DNA of 64,000 nt from Kitasatospora sp. NBC_00458 (GTDB lineage: Bacteria; Actinomycetota; Actinomycetes; Streptomycetales; Streptomycetaceae). Positions 9,518 through 17,138 of the stretch are shown here, piece by piece. Location: contig NZ_CP107904.1 of NCBI RefSeq assembly GCF_036013975.1, forward strand, positions 3,100,001 through 3,164,000. Reading direction: 5' to 3'. Position 1 is the stretch's first letter; every line of letters begins with the position of its first letter. The notes under the pieces were generated by a model, which worked only from the letters and a program-made list of their open reading frames with translations, was not told where the DNA came from and searched no databases. Position numbers and translations under genes: made by a program.

Positions 9518-9931
9518 TCAGACCTGGGCCGGGAAGAAGATCTTGATCTCGCGCTCGGCGGACTCGGGCGAGTCGGAGGCGTGGATCAGGTTCTCACGGG
9601 TGATGGTCGCGTAGTCGCCGCGGATGGTGCCGGCCCCGGCCTCCAGCGGGTTGGTGGCGCCGGCCAGCATGCGGATGCCGGCGACGACCTCCTCGCCCTC
9701 GACGATCAGGGCGATGGACGGGCCGGAGGTCATGAACTCCAGCAGCGGCTCGTAGAACGGGCGGCCGACGTGCTCCGCGTAGTGCTGCTCCAGCGTCGTC
9801 CGCTCGAAGGTGCGCAGCTCGACGGCGGTGAGGCGCCAGCCGGCCTTGCGCTCGATGCGGCTGATGATCTCGCCGGCCAGGCCGCGCTTGACGGCGTCGG
9901 GCTTGAGCAGGACGAGCGTGCGCTGGGACAC
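9518..9931 (-). CDS. ndk: Nucleoside diphosphate kinase
   Basis: Encodes 137 residues, the usual family length, starting at GTG 9931 with AGGAGA just upstream; an upstream in-frame start would add 12 residues unlike NDK. It contains TLVLLKPDAVKRGL (start of the fold), the Kpn-loop region, and the catalytic-histidine region in ENLIHASDSPESAEREI (His in NLIHASDS). It transfers gamma-phosphate from ATP to NDPs/dNDPs in the cytoplasm. It sits between folC/DUF4233 and mreB as in other streptomycetes. Confidence 0.96.
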   Translation of the reverse strand: MSQRTLVLLKPDAVKRGLAGEIISRIERKAGWRLTAVELRTFERTTLEQHYAEHVGRPFYEPLLEFMTSGPSIALIVEGEEVVAGIRMLAGATNPLEAGAGTIRGDYATITRENLIHASDSPESAEREIKIFFPAQV

Positions 9932-10049
9932 GGTGCATCTCCTGGGAATGATCGGGACGGCTCGCACGCCGTTCGACGTGCGGAGTGCGACTACCGCAGA
10001 GGTTACCTTGCGTGAGCAGGTGCCCCGGCAGCCCCTCGGAGGCCGTGGA

Positions 10050-10403
10050 TCAGACCGCCGGGGCCGGTGCGGCGGCGGCCCGGGCGGCCTTGATCTCGTC
10101 GATCTTCCGGCCGTAGTGCACCGAGCACCACCACAGGCCGGCGAAGACGGCGCCTAGCCCGAACATGGTCGGCAGGACGAAGCCGCTGGCGATCAGTCCG
10201 ATCTGCAGCGCCCAGCCGACGGGGACGGCGCCGGGCCGGCCGATCATGCCGCAGAGCAGCACGCAGAGCGCCATCGCGATGCCGCTGACGGTCCACACGG
10301 TGGCCGTGGGGACGTCCGAGAGCTGCATGGCCACCAGGCCGGCGAACATGATCAGCAGAGCCTCGCCGATCAGCGTCGAGGAACAGAGCGTCCTCATCGT
10401 CAC
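10050..10403 (-). CDS. DUF4233 family membrane protein
   Basis: Encodes 117 residues from GTG 10403, which overlaps the folC stop (GTGA), so translation is coupled to folC. It has four hydrophobic segments (IGEALLIMFAGLVAMQL, TVWTVSGIAMALCVLLCGMI, VGWALQIGLIASGFVLPTMFGLGAVFAGLWWCSV), matching the DUF4233 family that follows folC in actinobacteria. Its biochemical role is unknown. The charged end GRKIDEIKAARAAAAP is probably cytoplasmic. Confidence 0.85.
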   Translation of the reverse strand: MTMRTLCSSTLIGEALLIMFAGLVAMQLSDVPTATVWTVSGIAMALCVLLCGMIGRPGAVPVGWALQIGLIASGFVLPTMFGLGAVFAGLWWCSVHYGRKIDEIKAARAAAAPAPAV

Positions 10404-11791
10404 TTCCTCCCGAGCAGCAGGCGGGCCTCGCCCACCGTGATGACCGAACCGGTGACCAGCACCCCGGCGCCGCCGAGGTCGCCCTCCTCCTCGGCCAGGG
10501 TGACGGCGGCGGCGATGGCGTCGTCGAGCCGGGGCTCGACCTGGACGCGGTCCTCGCCGAAGATCTCGACCGCGAGCGCGGCCAGCGCGTCCACGTCCAT
10601 CGCGCGGTGGGTGGAGTTCCGGGTGATGACGACCTCGGCCAGGAGCGGCTCGAAGGCCTCCAGCAGGCCGGCCACGTCCTTGTCGCCGCTGGTGCCGACC
10701 ACGCCGACCAGCCGGGTGAAGCCGAAGGACTCGCCGATCGCGGCCACCGTGGCGTGGGCGCCGTCCGGGTTGTGCGCGGCGTCCAGGAGGATGGTCGGGC
10801 TGCGGCGGACGACCTCCAGGCGGCCCGGCGAGGCGACGCCGGAGAACGCCTGCCGCACCTTGTCCACGTCCAGCTGCCCGCCGCGGGCGCCGCCGACGCC
10901 GAAGAAGGCCTCGACCGCCGCCAGCGCGAGCGCGGCGTTCTGCGCCTGGTGGGCGCCGTGCAGCGGGATGAAGACCTCCTCGTACTCCTCGCCGCCGAGC
11001 CCGCGCAGCGTCACCAGCTGGCCGCCGATGGCGACCTCACGGCGGATCACGCCGAACTCCATGCCCTCGCGGGCCACCGTGGCGTCCACCTCGACGGCGC
11101 GCCGCAGGATGGTCTGGGCCGCGTCCAGCTGCTGCTGGGCGACGACGGCGACGGCCCCCGGCTTGACGATCCCGGACTTCTCGACCGCGATCTCGCCGGT
11201 GGTCTCCCCCAGCTTGTCGGTGTGGTCCAGGCCGATCGGGGTGATCACCGCGACGGCGGCGTCGATGACGTTGGTGGCGTCCCAGGAGCCGCCCATGCCG
11301 ACCTCGATCACGCCGACGTCCACCGGGGCGTCGGCGAAGGCCGCGTACGCCATGCCGGTCAGCACCTCGAAGAAGGACATCGCGACCGGCTCGCGCTCGT
11401 CGACCATCCGCACGTACGGCTCGATGTCCCGGTAGACCTCGACGAACAGCTCGGGGCTGATCGGGGAGCCGTCCAGGCTGATCCGCTCGGTGACGGACTC
11501 CACGTGCGGGCTGGTGTAGCGGCCGGTGCGCAGCTCGAAGGTGTTGAGCAGCTGCTCGATCATCCGGGCGGTGGAGGTCTTGCCGTTGGTGCCGGTGATG
11601 TGGATGGAGGGGAAGGACCGCTGGGGCTGGCCCAGGATGTCCATCAGCGCCTCGATCCGGTCGAGCGAGGGCTCCAGCTTGTTCTCCGGCCAGCGCTTGG
11701 AGAGTTCCACCTCGACGTCGCGCAGGGCGTCGGCGGCGGTGCCGTCGGCGGGGCGGAGGGTGTACGGGTTCGGGTCGGCCTTGTCGCTCAC
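10400..11791 (-). CDS. folC: Bifunctional folylpolyglutamate synthase / dihydrofolate synthase
   Basis: About 463 residues. Mur-ligase fold: the P-loop SIHITGTNGKTSTARMIEQLL, the second-domain motif ITPIGLDHTDKLGETTGEIAVEKSGI, and the C-terminal domain ILLDAAHNPDGAHATVAAI. It adds glutamate to (dihydro)folate. Two GTG starts are possible, 11797 and 11791. I favour 11791 because a -10-like TAGACT ends 6 nt upstream and no ribosome binding site is visible, suggesting a leaderless mRNA. The stop overlaps the DUF4233 start. In other streptomycetes valS lies immediately upstream; here about 5 kb separates them. Confidence 0.93.
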   Translation of the reverse strand: MSDKADPNPYTLRPADGTAADALRDVEVELSKRWPENKLEPSLDRIEALMDILGQPQRSFPSIHITGTNGKTSTARMIEQLLNTFELRTGRYTSPHVESVTERISLDGSPISPELFVEVYRDIEPYVRMVDEREPVAMSFFEVLTGMAYAAFADAPVDVGVIEVGMGGSWDATNVIDAAVAVITPIGLDHTDKLGETTGEIAVEKSGIVKPGAVAVVAQQQLDAAQTILRRAVEVDATVAREGMEFGVIRREVAIGGQLVTLRGLGGEEYEEVFIPLHGAHQAQNAALALAAVEAFFGVGGARGGQLDVDKVRQAFSGVASPGRLEVVRRSPTILLDAAHNPDGAHATVAAIGESFGFTRLVGVVGTSGDKDVAGLLEAFEPLLAEVVITRNSTHRAMDVDALAALAVEIFGEDRVQVEPRLDDAIAAAVTLAEEEGDLGGAGVLVTGSVITVGEARLLLGRK

Positions 11792-11797
11792 GACCAC

Positions 11798-11803
11798 AGT
11801 CTA
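11798..11803 (-). promoter_or_regulatory. Possible -10 box for leaderless folC
   Basis: TAGACT on the minus strand lies 6 nt before GTG 11791. No convincing -35 and no Shine-Dalgarno are visible. Confidence 0.3.
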
Positions 11804-11847
11804 CGGAGCCGTGCGCGGCGCTCCCGACGGGGTGAGAACGACCACTT

Positions 11848-11880
11848 TGACCCGGCTTGGTCGTTTTCCGCGTTTACTAT
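11848..11880 (+). promoter_or_regulatory. Candidate promoter of the GT2/epimerase genes
   Basis: TTGACC at 11848-11853 and TTTACT at 11873-11878 (19-nt spacer) form a SigA-like pair in a locally AT-richer stretch, about 80 nt before the glycosyltransferase start. The spacer is slightly long. Confidence 0.35.
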
Positions 11881-11965
11881 CGATTTAGCGACATCAGGCC
11901 GCAACGACGCAGCGATTCGCATCACTGGGAGACACATCACCTTTGATCACGAGGAGCACAGCGCC

Positions 11966-13399
11966 ATGCCCGACGCCCTGCGCGGTTTCATCGAGGTCCG
12001 CCGCGACAGCATCGTCTGGCTCGCCGGACTGGTCTCGCTGGCGCTGCTGGTCTACATGGCGCTCGTCTTCGGACGCTTCCTGCTCTACTGGGCCGGCTCC
12101 CGGCACGCCTTCCGGCACAACACCCCCGGCGAGCCCGGCGACCCGTCCGCCTTCCACTGGCACCTGGTGATCCCGTGCCGCGACGAGGAGGCGGTGGTCG
12201 CCCAGACCCTGGCCGGACTGCGGGCCGTCGCCCCCGCCGCCCACCTCTGGGTGATCGACGACGACAGCGAGGACGCCACCCGCGAGCTGGTGCTCGCCGC
12301 GGCCGGGCACGACGACCGGATCCACCTCGTCCAGCGCCGCCGCCCGCACGCCCGGATCGGCAAGGGCGCCGCCCTCAACGCCGCCTACCGGGAGATCTCC
12401 GCCGGCCTGCCCGCCGGCACCGACCGGTCCCGGGTCGTCGTCGGCGTGGTCGACGCCGACGGTCAGCTCGACCACGGCACCCTCGAACAGGTCTGCAACG
12501 ACCGGGCTCTCGGCCGCTCCGACACCGGCGCGGTGCAGATCGGCGTCCGGATGCGCAACGCCGAGGACGAGCGGCCGCTGCCCGGACGCGGCCGGCTCGC
12601 CAACGCGTTCGCCCGCGCCCTGGTCCGGATGCAGGACGTCGAGTTCCAGGCCAACAACGCCGGCATGCAGCTGCTGCGCCGCCGCACCGGCAGCGTCGGC
12701 CTCGGCGGCAACGGCCAGTTCGTCCGGCTCACCGCCCTGGACTCGCTGACCGCCGAGGAGGGCCGCGCCGGCCGGCCGTGGCCGGAGCGCGCCCTGCTGG
12801 AGGACTACGAGTCCGGCCTGGACCTGCGGCTGGCCGGCTGGCGGCTCACCCACGTCACCGAGGCCGCCGTCTCCCAGGAGGCCCTGGTCTCCGGCCGGCG
12901 CTTCCTCACCCAGCGCACCCGCTGGGCCCAGGGCAACATGCAGTGCCTGCGCTACACCGGCCGGGTCCTGCGCTCCCCGCACTACCGCCCCGCCGGCAAG
13001 GCCGAGGTGCTCTACACCTTCCTCCAGCCGGTGGTCTGCGTGCTGCTGGTCGTGCTCACCCCGCTGTCGATCGCGATCACCGCGGCCGGCCTGGTGCTCT
13101 TCCCCGCGGAGACCGCCGCGTTCCAGCTCCGCTTCGGCCCCTGGATGGCGCTCGCCTTCGTGCTCGCCACCCTGCCGATGCTGTTCTGGGGCTTCGCCTA
13201 CCGCCGGCTCGTCCACCCCGACCGCAGCCGGCTCACCGGACTGCTCTGGGGCGTCCTGGTCTGGCTCTACGCCTACCACCTGTTCGTGGTCGCCGCCCGG
13301 GCGGCCGTCCGGCTGCTGCTCGGCCGCAACGGCTGGGCCAAGACCAGGCGCAACGCCGAGAAGGTCGCGCTCGGCGCCCCCACCGCCCTCGAATCCTGA
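11966..13399 (+). CDS. Membrane-bound family 2 glycosyltransferase (processive type)
   Basis: Encodes 477 residues from ATG 11966, with GAGGAG at 11951-11956. One N-terminal membrane helix (VWLAGLVSLALLVYMALVFG) is followed by a GT-A domain with the D, DxD, (E)D, QxxRW set: IDDDSED (D98), DADGQ (D163/D165), LLEDYESG, and QRTRW (Q316-W320). Three or four C-terminal membrane helices follow. This layout matches processive synthases such as cellulose, hyaluronan or poly-GlcNAc synthases. The UDP-GlcNAc 2-epimerase directly downstream suggests a GlcNAc- or ManNAc-containing polymer; that is inference. The gene lies in a block inserted between folC and valS. Confidence 0.85.
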   Translation: MPDALRGFIEVRRDSIVWLAGLVSLALLVYMALVFGRFLLYWAGSRHAFRHNTPGEPGDPSAFHWHLVIPCRDEEAVVAQTLAGLRAVAPAAHLWVIDDDSEDATRELVLAAAGHDDRIHLVQRRRPHARIGKGAALNAAYREISAGLPAGTDRSRVVVGVVDADGQLDHGTLEQVCNDRALGRSDTGAVQIGVRMRNAEDERPLPGRGRLANAFARALVRMQDVEFQANNAGMQLLRRRTGSVGLGGNGQFVRLTALDSLTAEEGRAGRPWPERALLEDYESGLDLRLAGWRLTHVTEAAVSQEALVSGRRFLTQRTRWAQGNMQCLRYTGRVLRSPHYRPAGKAEVLYTFLQPVVCVLLVVLTPLSIAITAAGLVLFPAETAAFQLRFGPWMALAFVLATLPMLFWGFAYRRLVHPDRSRLTGLLWGVLVWLYAYHLFVVAARAAVRLLLGRNGWAKTRRNAEKVALGAPTALES

Positions 13400-13470
13400 C
13401 CGCCGCCCCCGCGCGGCCCGCTCGCAGCCGCTCGTCCCGGCCCGCTCGCCCCGACCCCGGAGCCCCCGTC

Positions 13471-14631
13471 ATGACCCTGTGCCCCCTGCCGAAGCCCGAC
13501 GTCCGCCCGCTCGCCCCCGGCAGCGTCGCCGTGGTCCTCGGGACCCGCCCCGAGCTGGTCAAGCTCGCCCCGCTGATCCACGAGCTCGGTCCGGCCACCC
13601 GGCTGGTCCACACCGGCCAGCACTGGGACGAGGCGATGTCCGGCAGCTTCCTGCGCGACCTCGGCCTGCCCCGGCCCGAACTGCTCACCGGTGTCGGCGG
13701 CCGCCCCCGCGCCGGGCAGATCGCCCAGTCGCTCGGCCAGCTCGACGCCGCCTTCGCCGAGGACCGCCCGGCCGCCGTCGTCGTCCAGGGCGACACCAAC
13801 GCCACCCTGGCCGGCGCGCTCGCCGCCAACGCCCGGGAGATCCCGCTGGTCCACGTCGAGGCCGGGCTGCGCAGCTTCGACCGGGCGATGCCCGAGGAGC
13901 ACAACCGGGTGATGGTCGACCACGTCTCCGACCTGCTCTGCGCCGCCACCACCGACAACGCCGCCAACCTGCGGGCCGAGTCGCTGGCCGAGGAGCGGAT
14001 CGCGCTCACCGGCAACACCGTGGTCGAGGTGGTCCGCCGCAGGCTGCCCGGGGCCGGTGCCCGGGCCGCGCTGCTCGCCCGGCACGGGGTGGAGGAGGAC
14101 GGCTACGTGCTGGCCACCGTGCACCGGCCGGAGAACACCGACTCCGCCGAGGCGCTCGGCGCCGTCCTCGCCGAACTGGACCGGATCGCCCGGGACGGCA
14201 CCCCGGTGCTGTTCCCGATGCACCCGCGCACCCGGGCGGCCGTCGAGCGGTTCGGCCTGGACGCCCTGCTGGAGCGACTGGCCGTCACCGGGCCGGTCGG
14301 CTACGCCGACTTCCTCGGCCTCGCCCGGCACGCCGCCCTGCTGGTCTCCGACTCCGGCGGGGTGCAGGAGGAGTGCACCGTGCTCGGCCGCCCGCTGCTG
14401 GTCGTCCGCCGCTCCACCGAACGGCCGGAGGCGGTCGACGCCGGCTTCGCCGCACTGGTGCGGCCGGGCGGGGAACTCGGCGCCCTGGCCCGCGCCTGGC
14501 TCGCCGACACCCCCGAGCGGCTCGCCCGGCTGGCGGCCACCCCGAGCCCCTACGGCGACGGTCTCGCCTCCGCCCGGATCGCCGGGCTGACCGCGCGGCT
14601 GACATCGCCGCAGGTCGCGGCCGCCGCCTGA
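13471..14631 (+). CDS. wecB: UDP-N-acetylglucosamine 2-epimerase (non-hydrolysing)
   Basis: Encodes 386 residues. Family signatures: VVLGTRPELVKLAPLI at the N-terminus, HTGQHWDEAMSGSF, VQGDTNATLAGALAA, HVEAGLRSFDRAMPEEHNRVMVDH, TVHRPENTD and LVSDSGGVQEECTVLGRPLLVVR. These hold the active-site Asp/Glu/His set of WecB/MnaA enzymes. It interconverts UDP-GlcNAc and UDP-ManNAc. It begins 71 nt after the glycosyltransferase stop on the same strand, so the pair is likely co-transcribed, supplying precursor for a surface or capsular glycan. The final LTSPQVAAAA tail is not conserved. Confidence 0.92.
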   Translation: MTLCPLPKPDVRPLAPGSVAVVLGTRPELVKLAPLIHELGPATRLVHTGQHWDEAMSGSFLRDLGLPRPELLTGVGGRPRAGQIAQSLGQLDAAFAEDRPAAVVVQGDTNATLAGALAANAREIPLVHVEAGLRSFDRAMPEEHNRVMVDHVSDLLCAATTDNAANLRAESLAEERIALTGNTVVEVVRRRLPGAGARAALLARHGVEEDGYVLATVHRPENTDSAEALGAVLAELDRIARDGTPVLFPMHPRTRAAVERFGLDALLERLAVTGPVGYADFLGLARHAALLVSDSGGVQEECTVLGRPLLVVRRSTERPEAVDAGFAALVRPGGELGALARAWLADTPERLARLAATPSPYGDGLASARIAGLTARLTSPQVAAAA

Positions 14632-14639
14632 CCGTCCTC

Positions 14640-14670
14640 TTGACAGGCGGATTGGTCTACTCCACCTTGT
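14640..14670 (+). promoter_or_regulatory. Chitinase promoter with a DasR-type element
   Basis: TTGACA at 14640-14645 is a perfect -35. Overlapping the spacer, 14651-14666 reads ATTGGTCTACTCCACC, which agrees at 11 of 16 positions with the known DasR-responsive element ACTGGTCTAGACCAGT and keeps the TGGTCTA half. The -10 (CACCTT or CCTTGT) is weak. Streptomyces chitinase promoters typically carry such repeats between -35 and -10. Confidence 0.5.
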
Positions 14671-14791
14671 GAGGCAAGTCTCCTTCCCCGACAGGGACTT
14701 GAGTTGTCGGTAGCCCCTGCACGCGCACCATCGACACCCGGACGGCTCTCCCCCACGTGAGCCGACGGCCTCCCCCGCAGGAGATGGAGTC

Positions 14792-16318
14792 ATGCCACCT
14801 GCCCACAACCGGCGCCCCCGCGCCGTGCACTCCCTGCTCGCCGGCGCCAGCGCGATCGCGGTGGGACTGAGCGGCCTCGTCCTGGCCGGCGGCACCGGCG
14901 CGCACGCCGCCGCCGACGTCGTGGAACTGGTCACCAACGGCGGCTTCGAGAACGCCGACCACCTCGGCGGCTGGACGTGTTCCTCCGGCGCCGCGGAGAC
15001 CACCACCGTGCACTCCGGCTCGGCCGCACTGCGCTCGACCCCCGGCAACAGCGCCACCGGCGAGTGCAGCCAGACCGTCACCGTGAAGCCCTCCTCGACC
15101 TACACGCTGAGCAGCTGGGTCCAGGGCTCGTACGTCTACCTCGGCGCCCGCGGCACCGGCGGCACCGACCCGAGCACCTGGACCCCCGGCGGAGCCGCCT
15201 GGTCCAAGCTCAGCACCACCTTCACCACCGGGGCGAACACCACCAGCGTCACCGTCTACCTGCACGGCTGGTACGGGCAGCCCGCCTTCCTCGCCGACGA
15301 CGTCTCGCTGCAGGGCCCCGGCGACCCGAAGCCCTCCCCCACCGCCACCACCCCGACCCCGACCCCCACCGACACGCCGACACCGACCGACACCCCCACG
15401 CCCACCGACACCCCGACCCGCCCCGGGCCCAAGCACCTGCTCACCGGCTACTGGCAGAACTTCGACAACAACGCCACCGTGCAGCGGATCAGCGACGTAC
15501 CGGCCGCGTACGACATCATCGCGGTCTCCTTCGCGGACGCCACCAGCACGCCCGGCGGGCTCAGCTTCACCCTGGACCCGGTGCTCTCCTCCAGGCTCGG
15601 CGGCTACACCGAGGCGCAGTTCAAGGCCGACATCGCGGCCAAGAAGGCGGCCGGCAAGAAGGTGATCCTCTCGGTCGGCGGCCAGAACGGCACGGTCTCG
15701 GTGAACAGCTCCACCTCCGCGACCAACTTCGCCAACACCGCCTGGTCCCTGATGCAGGGCTACGGATTCGACGGGATCGACATCGACCTGGAGAACGGCG
15801 TCAGCGCCACCTACATGGGCCAGGCGCTGCACAGCCTGGCGGCGAAGGCCGGCAAGGGCTTCGTGCTCACCATGGCGCCGCAGACCATCGACATGCAGTC
15901 GACCGGGATGGAGTACTTCAAGCTGGCGCTGAACGTGAAGGACATCCTCACCATCGTCAACATGCAGTACTACAACTCCGGCGCGATGCTGGGCTGCGAC
16001 GGACAGGTCTACTCCCAGGGGAGCGTCAACTTCCTCACCGCCCTGGCCTGCATCCAGCTCAAGGGCGGGCTGCGGCCCGACCAGGTGGGGCTCGGCGTCC
16101 CCGCGTCCACCAGCGCGGCCGGCGGCGGGTACGTCAGCCCGAGCGTGGTCAACAACGCGCTGGACTGCCTGGCCGCCGGCACCAACTGCGGCACCTTCAA
16201 GCCCGACACCAAGTGGCCCGGGATCGGCGGGGCCATGACCTGGTCGACCAACTGGGACGCCAAGGCGGGCGGCGGGATCGCCTCCACCGTCGGCTCGCAC
16301 CTGCACGCGATGCCGTAA
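14792..16318 (+). CDS. Secreted GH18 chitinase with N-terminal carbohydrate-binding domain
   Basis: Encodes 508 residues from ATG 14792, with GGAGATGGAG upstream. The signal peptide is about residues 1-38 (RR... hydrophobic core, cut near AHAAAD). Residues about 42-172 form a beta-sandwich carbohydrate-binding module (VTNGGFENADHLGGW...FLADDVSL). A Pro/Thr linker (about 178-208) follows, then the GH18 barrel from GPKHLLTGYW. The catalytic motif DGIDIDLE is at residues 327-334, with E334 as acid. It resembles the streptomycete ChiC/ChiD-type family 18 subgroup. It degrades chitin outside the cell. A DasR-like site lies in the promoter. It is downstream of, but probably transcribed separately from, wecB. 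Confidence 0.93.
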   Translation: MPPAHNRRPRAVHSLLAGASAIAVGLSGLVLAGGTGAHAAADVVELVTNGGFENADHLGGWTCSSGAAETTTVHSGSAALRSTPGNSATGECSQTVTVKPSSTYTLSSWVQGSYVYLGARGTGGTDPSTWTPGGAAWSKLSTTFTTGANTTSVTVYLHGWYGQPAFLADDVSLQGPGDPKPSPTATTPTPTPTDTPTPTDTPTPTDTPTRPGPKHLLTGYWQNFDNNATVQRISDVPAAYDIIAVSFADATSTPGGLSFTLDPVLSSRLGGYTEAQFKADIAAKKAAGKKVILSVGGQNGTVSVNSSTSATNFANTAWSLMQGYGFDGIDIDLENGVSATYMGQALHSLAAKAGKGFVLTMAPQTIDMQSTGMEYFKLALNVKDILTIVNMQYYNSGAMLGCDGQVYSQGSVNFLTALACIQLKGGLRPDQVGLGVPASTSAAGGGYVSPSVVNNALDCLAAGTNCGTFKPDTKWPGIGGAMTWSTNWDAKAGGGIASTVGSHLHAMP

Positions 16319-16332
16319 CCGGCGCGCCCGGG

Positions 16333-16365
16333 GGCCCGGGCCGGGGTCAGACCCCGGCCCGGGCC
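16333..16365. terminator. Hairpin between chitinase and a convergent hypothetical gene
   Basis: Perfect 15-bp inverted repeat (arms 16333-16347 and 16351-16365, 3-nt loop). The stop codon of the minus-strand gene (16347-16349) falls in its centre, so one hairpin can serve both genes. Confidence 0.65.
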
Positions 16366-16874
16366 TCCGGGATCTCCGCACCGGCACCACCGTGCCGGCG
16401 CCGCAGCTCGGCGGTGATCCCGGCCAGCTCGCCCTCCGGCAGCAGCGGCAGCATCATCGCCACGCCCTGGAGCAGGCCGCCCAGCAGGAACGTGGTGTCC
16501 GCGGTCGCCGCCACCAGGCCGCGGACCTCGGCCACCTCACCCGCCGCCACCGCCTCGATCAGCCGGGCCGCGTCCGCGCTCTCCTCGTCCACCTCGACCG
16601 CACCGGTGTCCTGCGGGGCGCGCCGGGCCATCGCCCGGAGCACCCGGTCGCCGACCTCGGGGGCGTAGGCCTTGCGGACCGCCTCCGCGGCGATCCAGGC
16701 GAGCAGGGTGGTCACCTCCCGCTCGGCGTGCTCCTCGAACAGCCGGTCCAGCGCGTGGTCGAACGCGAGCTGGTTTCCGTGCCGGAACGCGAGCAGCAGC
16801 ACCGCCGCCCTCGCCTTGGCCTCCTCGACCACCTCGGCAGGCAGTTCGTCGGCCAACTCCTCGGTCACCACCAC
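16347..16874 (-). CDS. Hypothetical alpha-helical protein
   Basis: Encodes about 175 residues. Start chosen at GTG 16874, the first of three consecutive GTG codons, because GGGAGGG lies 6 nt upstream. The protein is Ala/Glu/Leu-rich and helical (LPAEVVEEAKARAAVLLLAFRHG..., EEHAEREVTTLLAWIAAEAV) with no signal peptide; the stretch TTFLLGGLLQGVAMMLPLLP is mildly hydrophobic. I recognise no family. Codon use is like its neighbours. It lies in the folC-valS insertion and is convergent with the chitinase, so no functional link is evident. Confidence 0.65.
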   Translation of the reverse strand: MVVTEELADELPAEVVEEAKARAAVLLLAFRHGNQLAFDHALDRLFEEHAEREVTTLLAWIAAEAVRKAYAPEVGDRVLRAMARRAPQDTGAVEVDEESADAARLIEAVAAGEVAEVRGLVAATADTTFLLGGLLQGVAMMLPLLPEGELAGITAELRRRHGGAGAEIPEARAGV

Positions 16875-17082
16875 GCCACGCCCTCCCGTCGCTCCTCGGC
16901 TCTGCGGAACTCGAAGCACACCGTACACATCCGACCTGCCAACTTCCGCGAACGCGCGCGGGCAAGAGCGGAATGAATTCGGGCGGAATAGGACCTCACC
17001 CGGTCCAGGATGAATATTCGCCGGAAGGGAGCAATGGGATTGGGCTATTGGGACGCACGACTATCCGACCTCCGGAAAAACG

Positions 17083-17122
17083 GAGGAGCCGCACCCCCGC
17101 CGAGGCGGGGGTGCGGCTCCTC
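17083..17122 (-). terminator. Intrinsic terminator of valS
   Basis: 18-bp perfect stem (17083-17100 with 17105-17122, 4-nt loop), followed on the minus strand by a run of five T residues. It is placed 16 nt past the valS stop and is the most classical intrinsic terminator in the window. Confidence 0.85.
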
Positions 17123-17138
17123 GGGATCCGGCTCCGGA

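Noticed and set aside
15344..15420. Short regular repeats resembling a CRISPR or satellite
   Set aside because: They encode the Pro/Thr linker of the chitinase; units are imperfect codon repeats with no spacer pattern.
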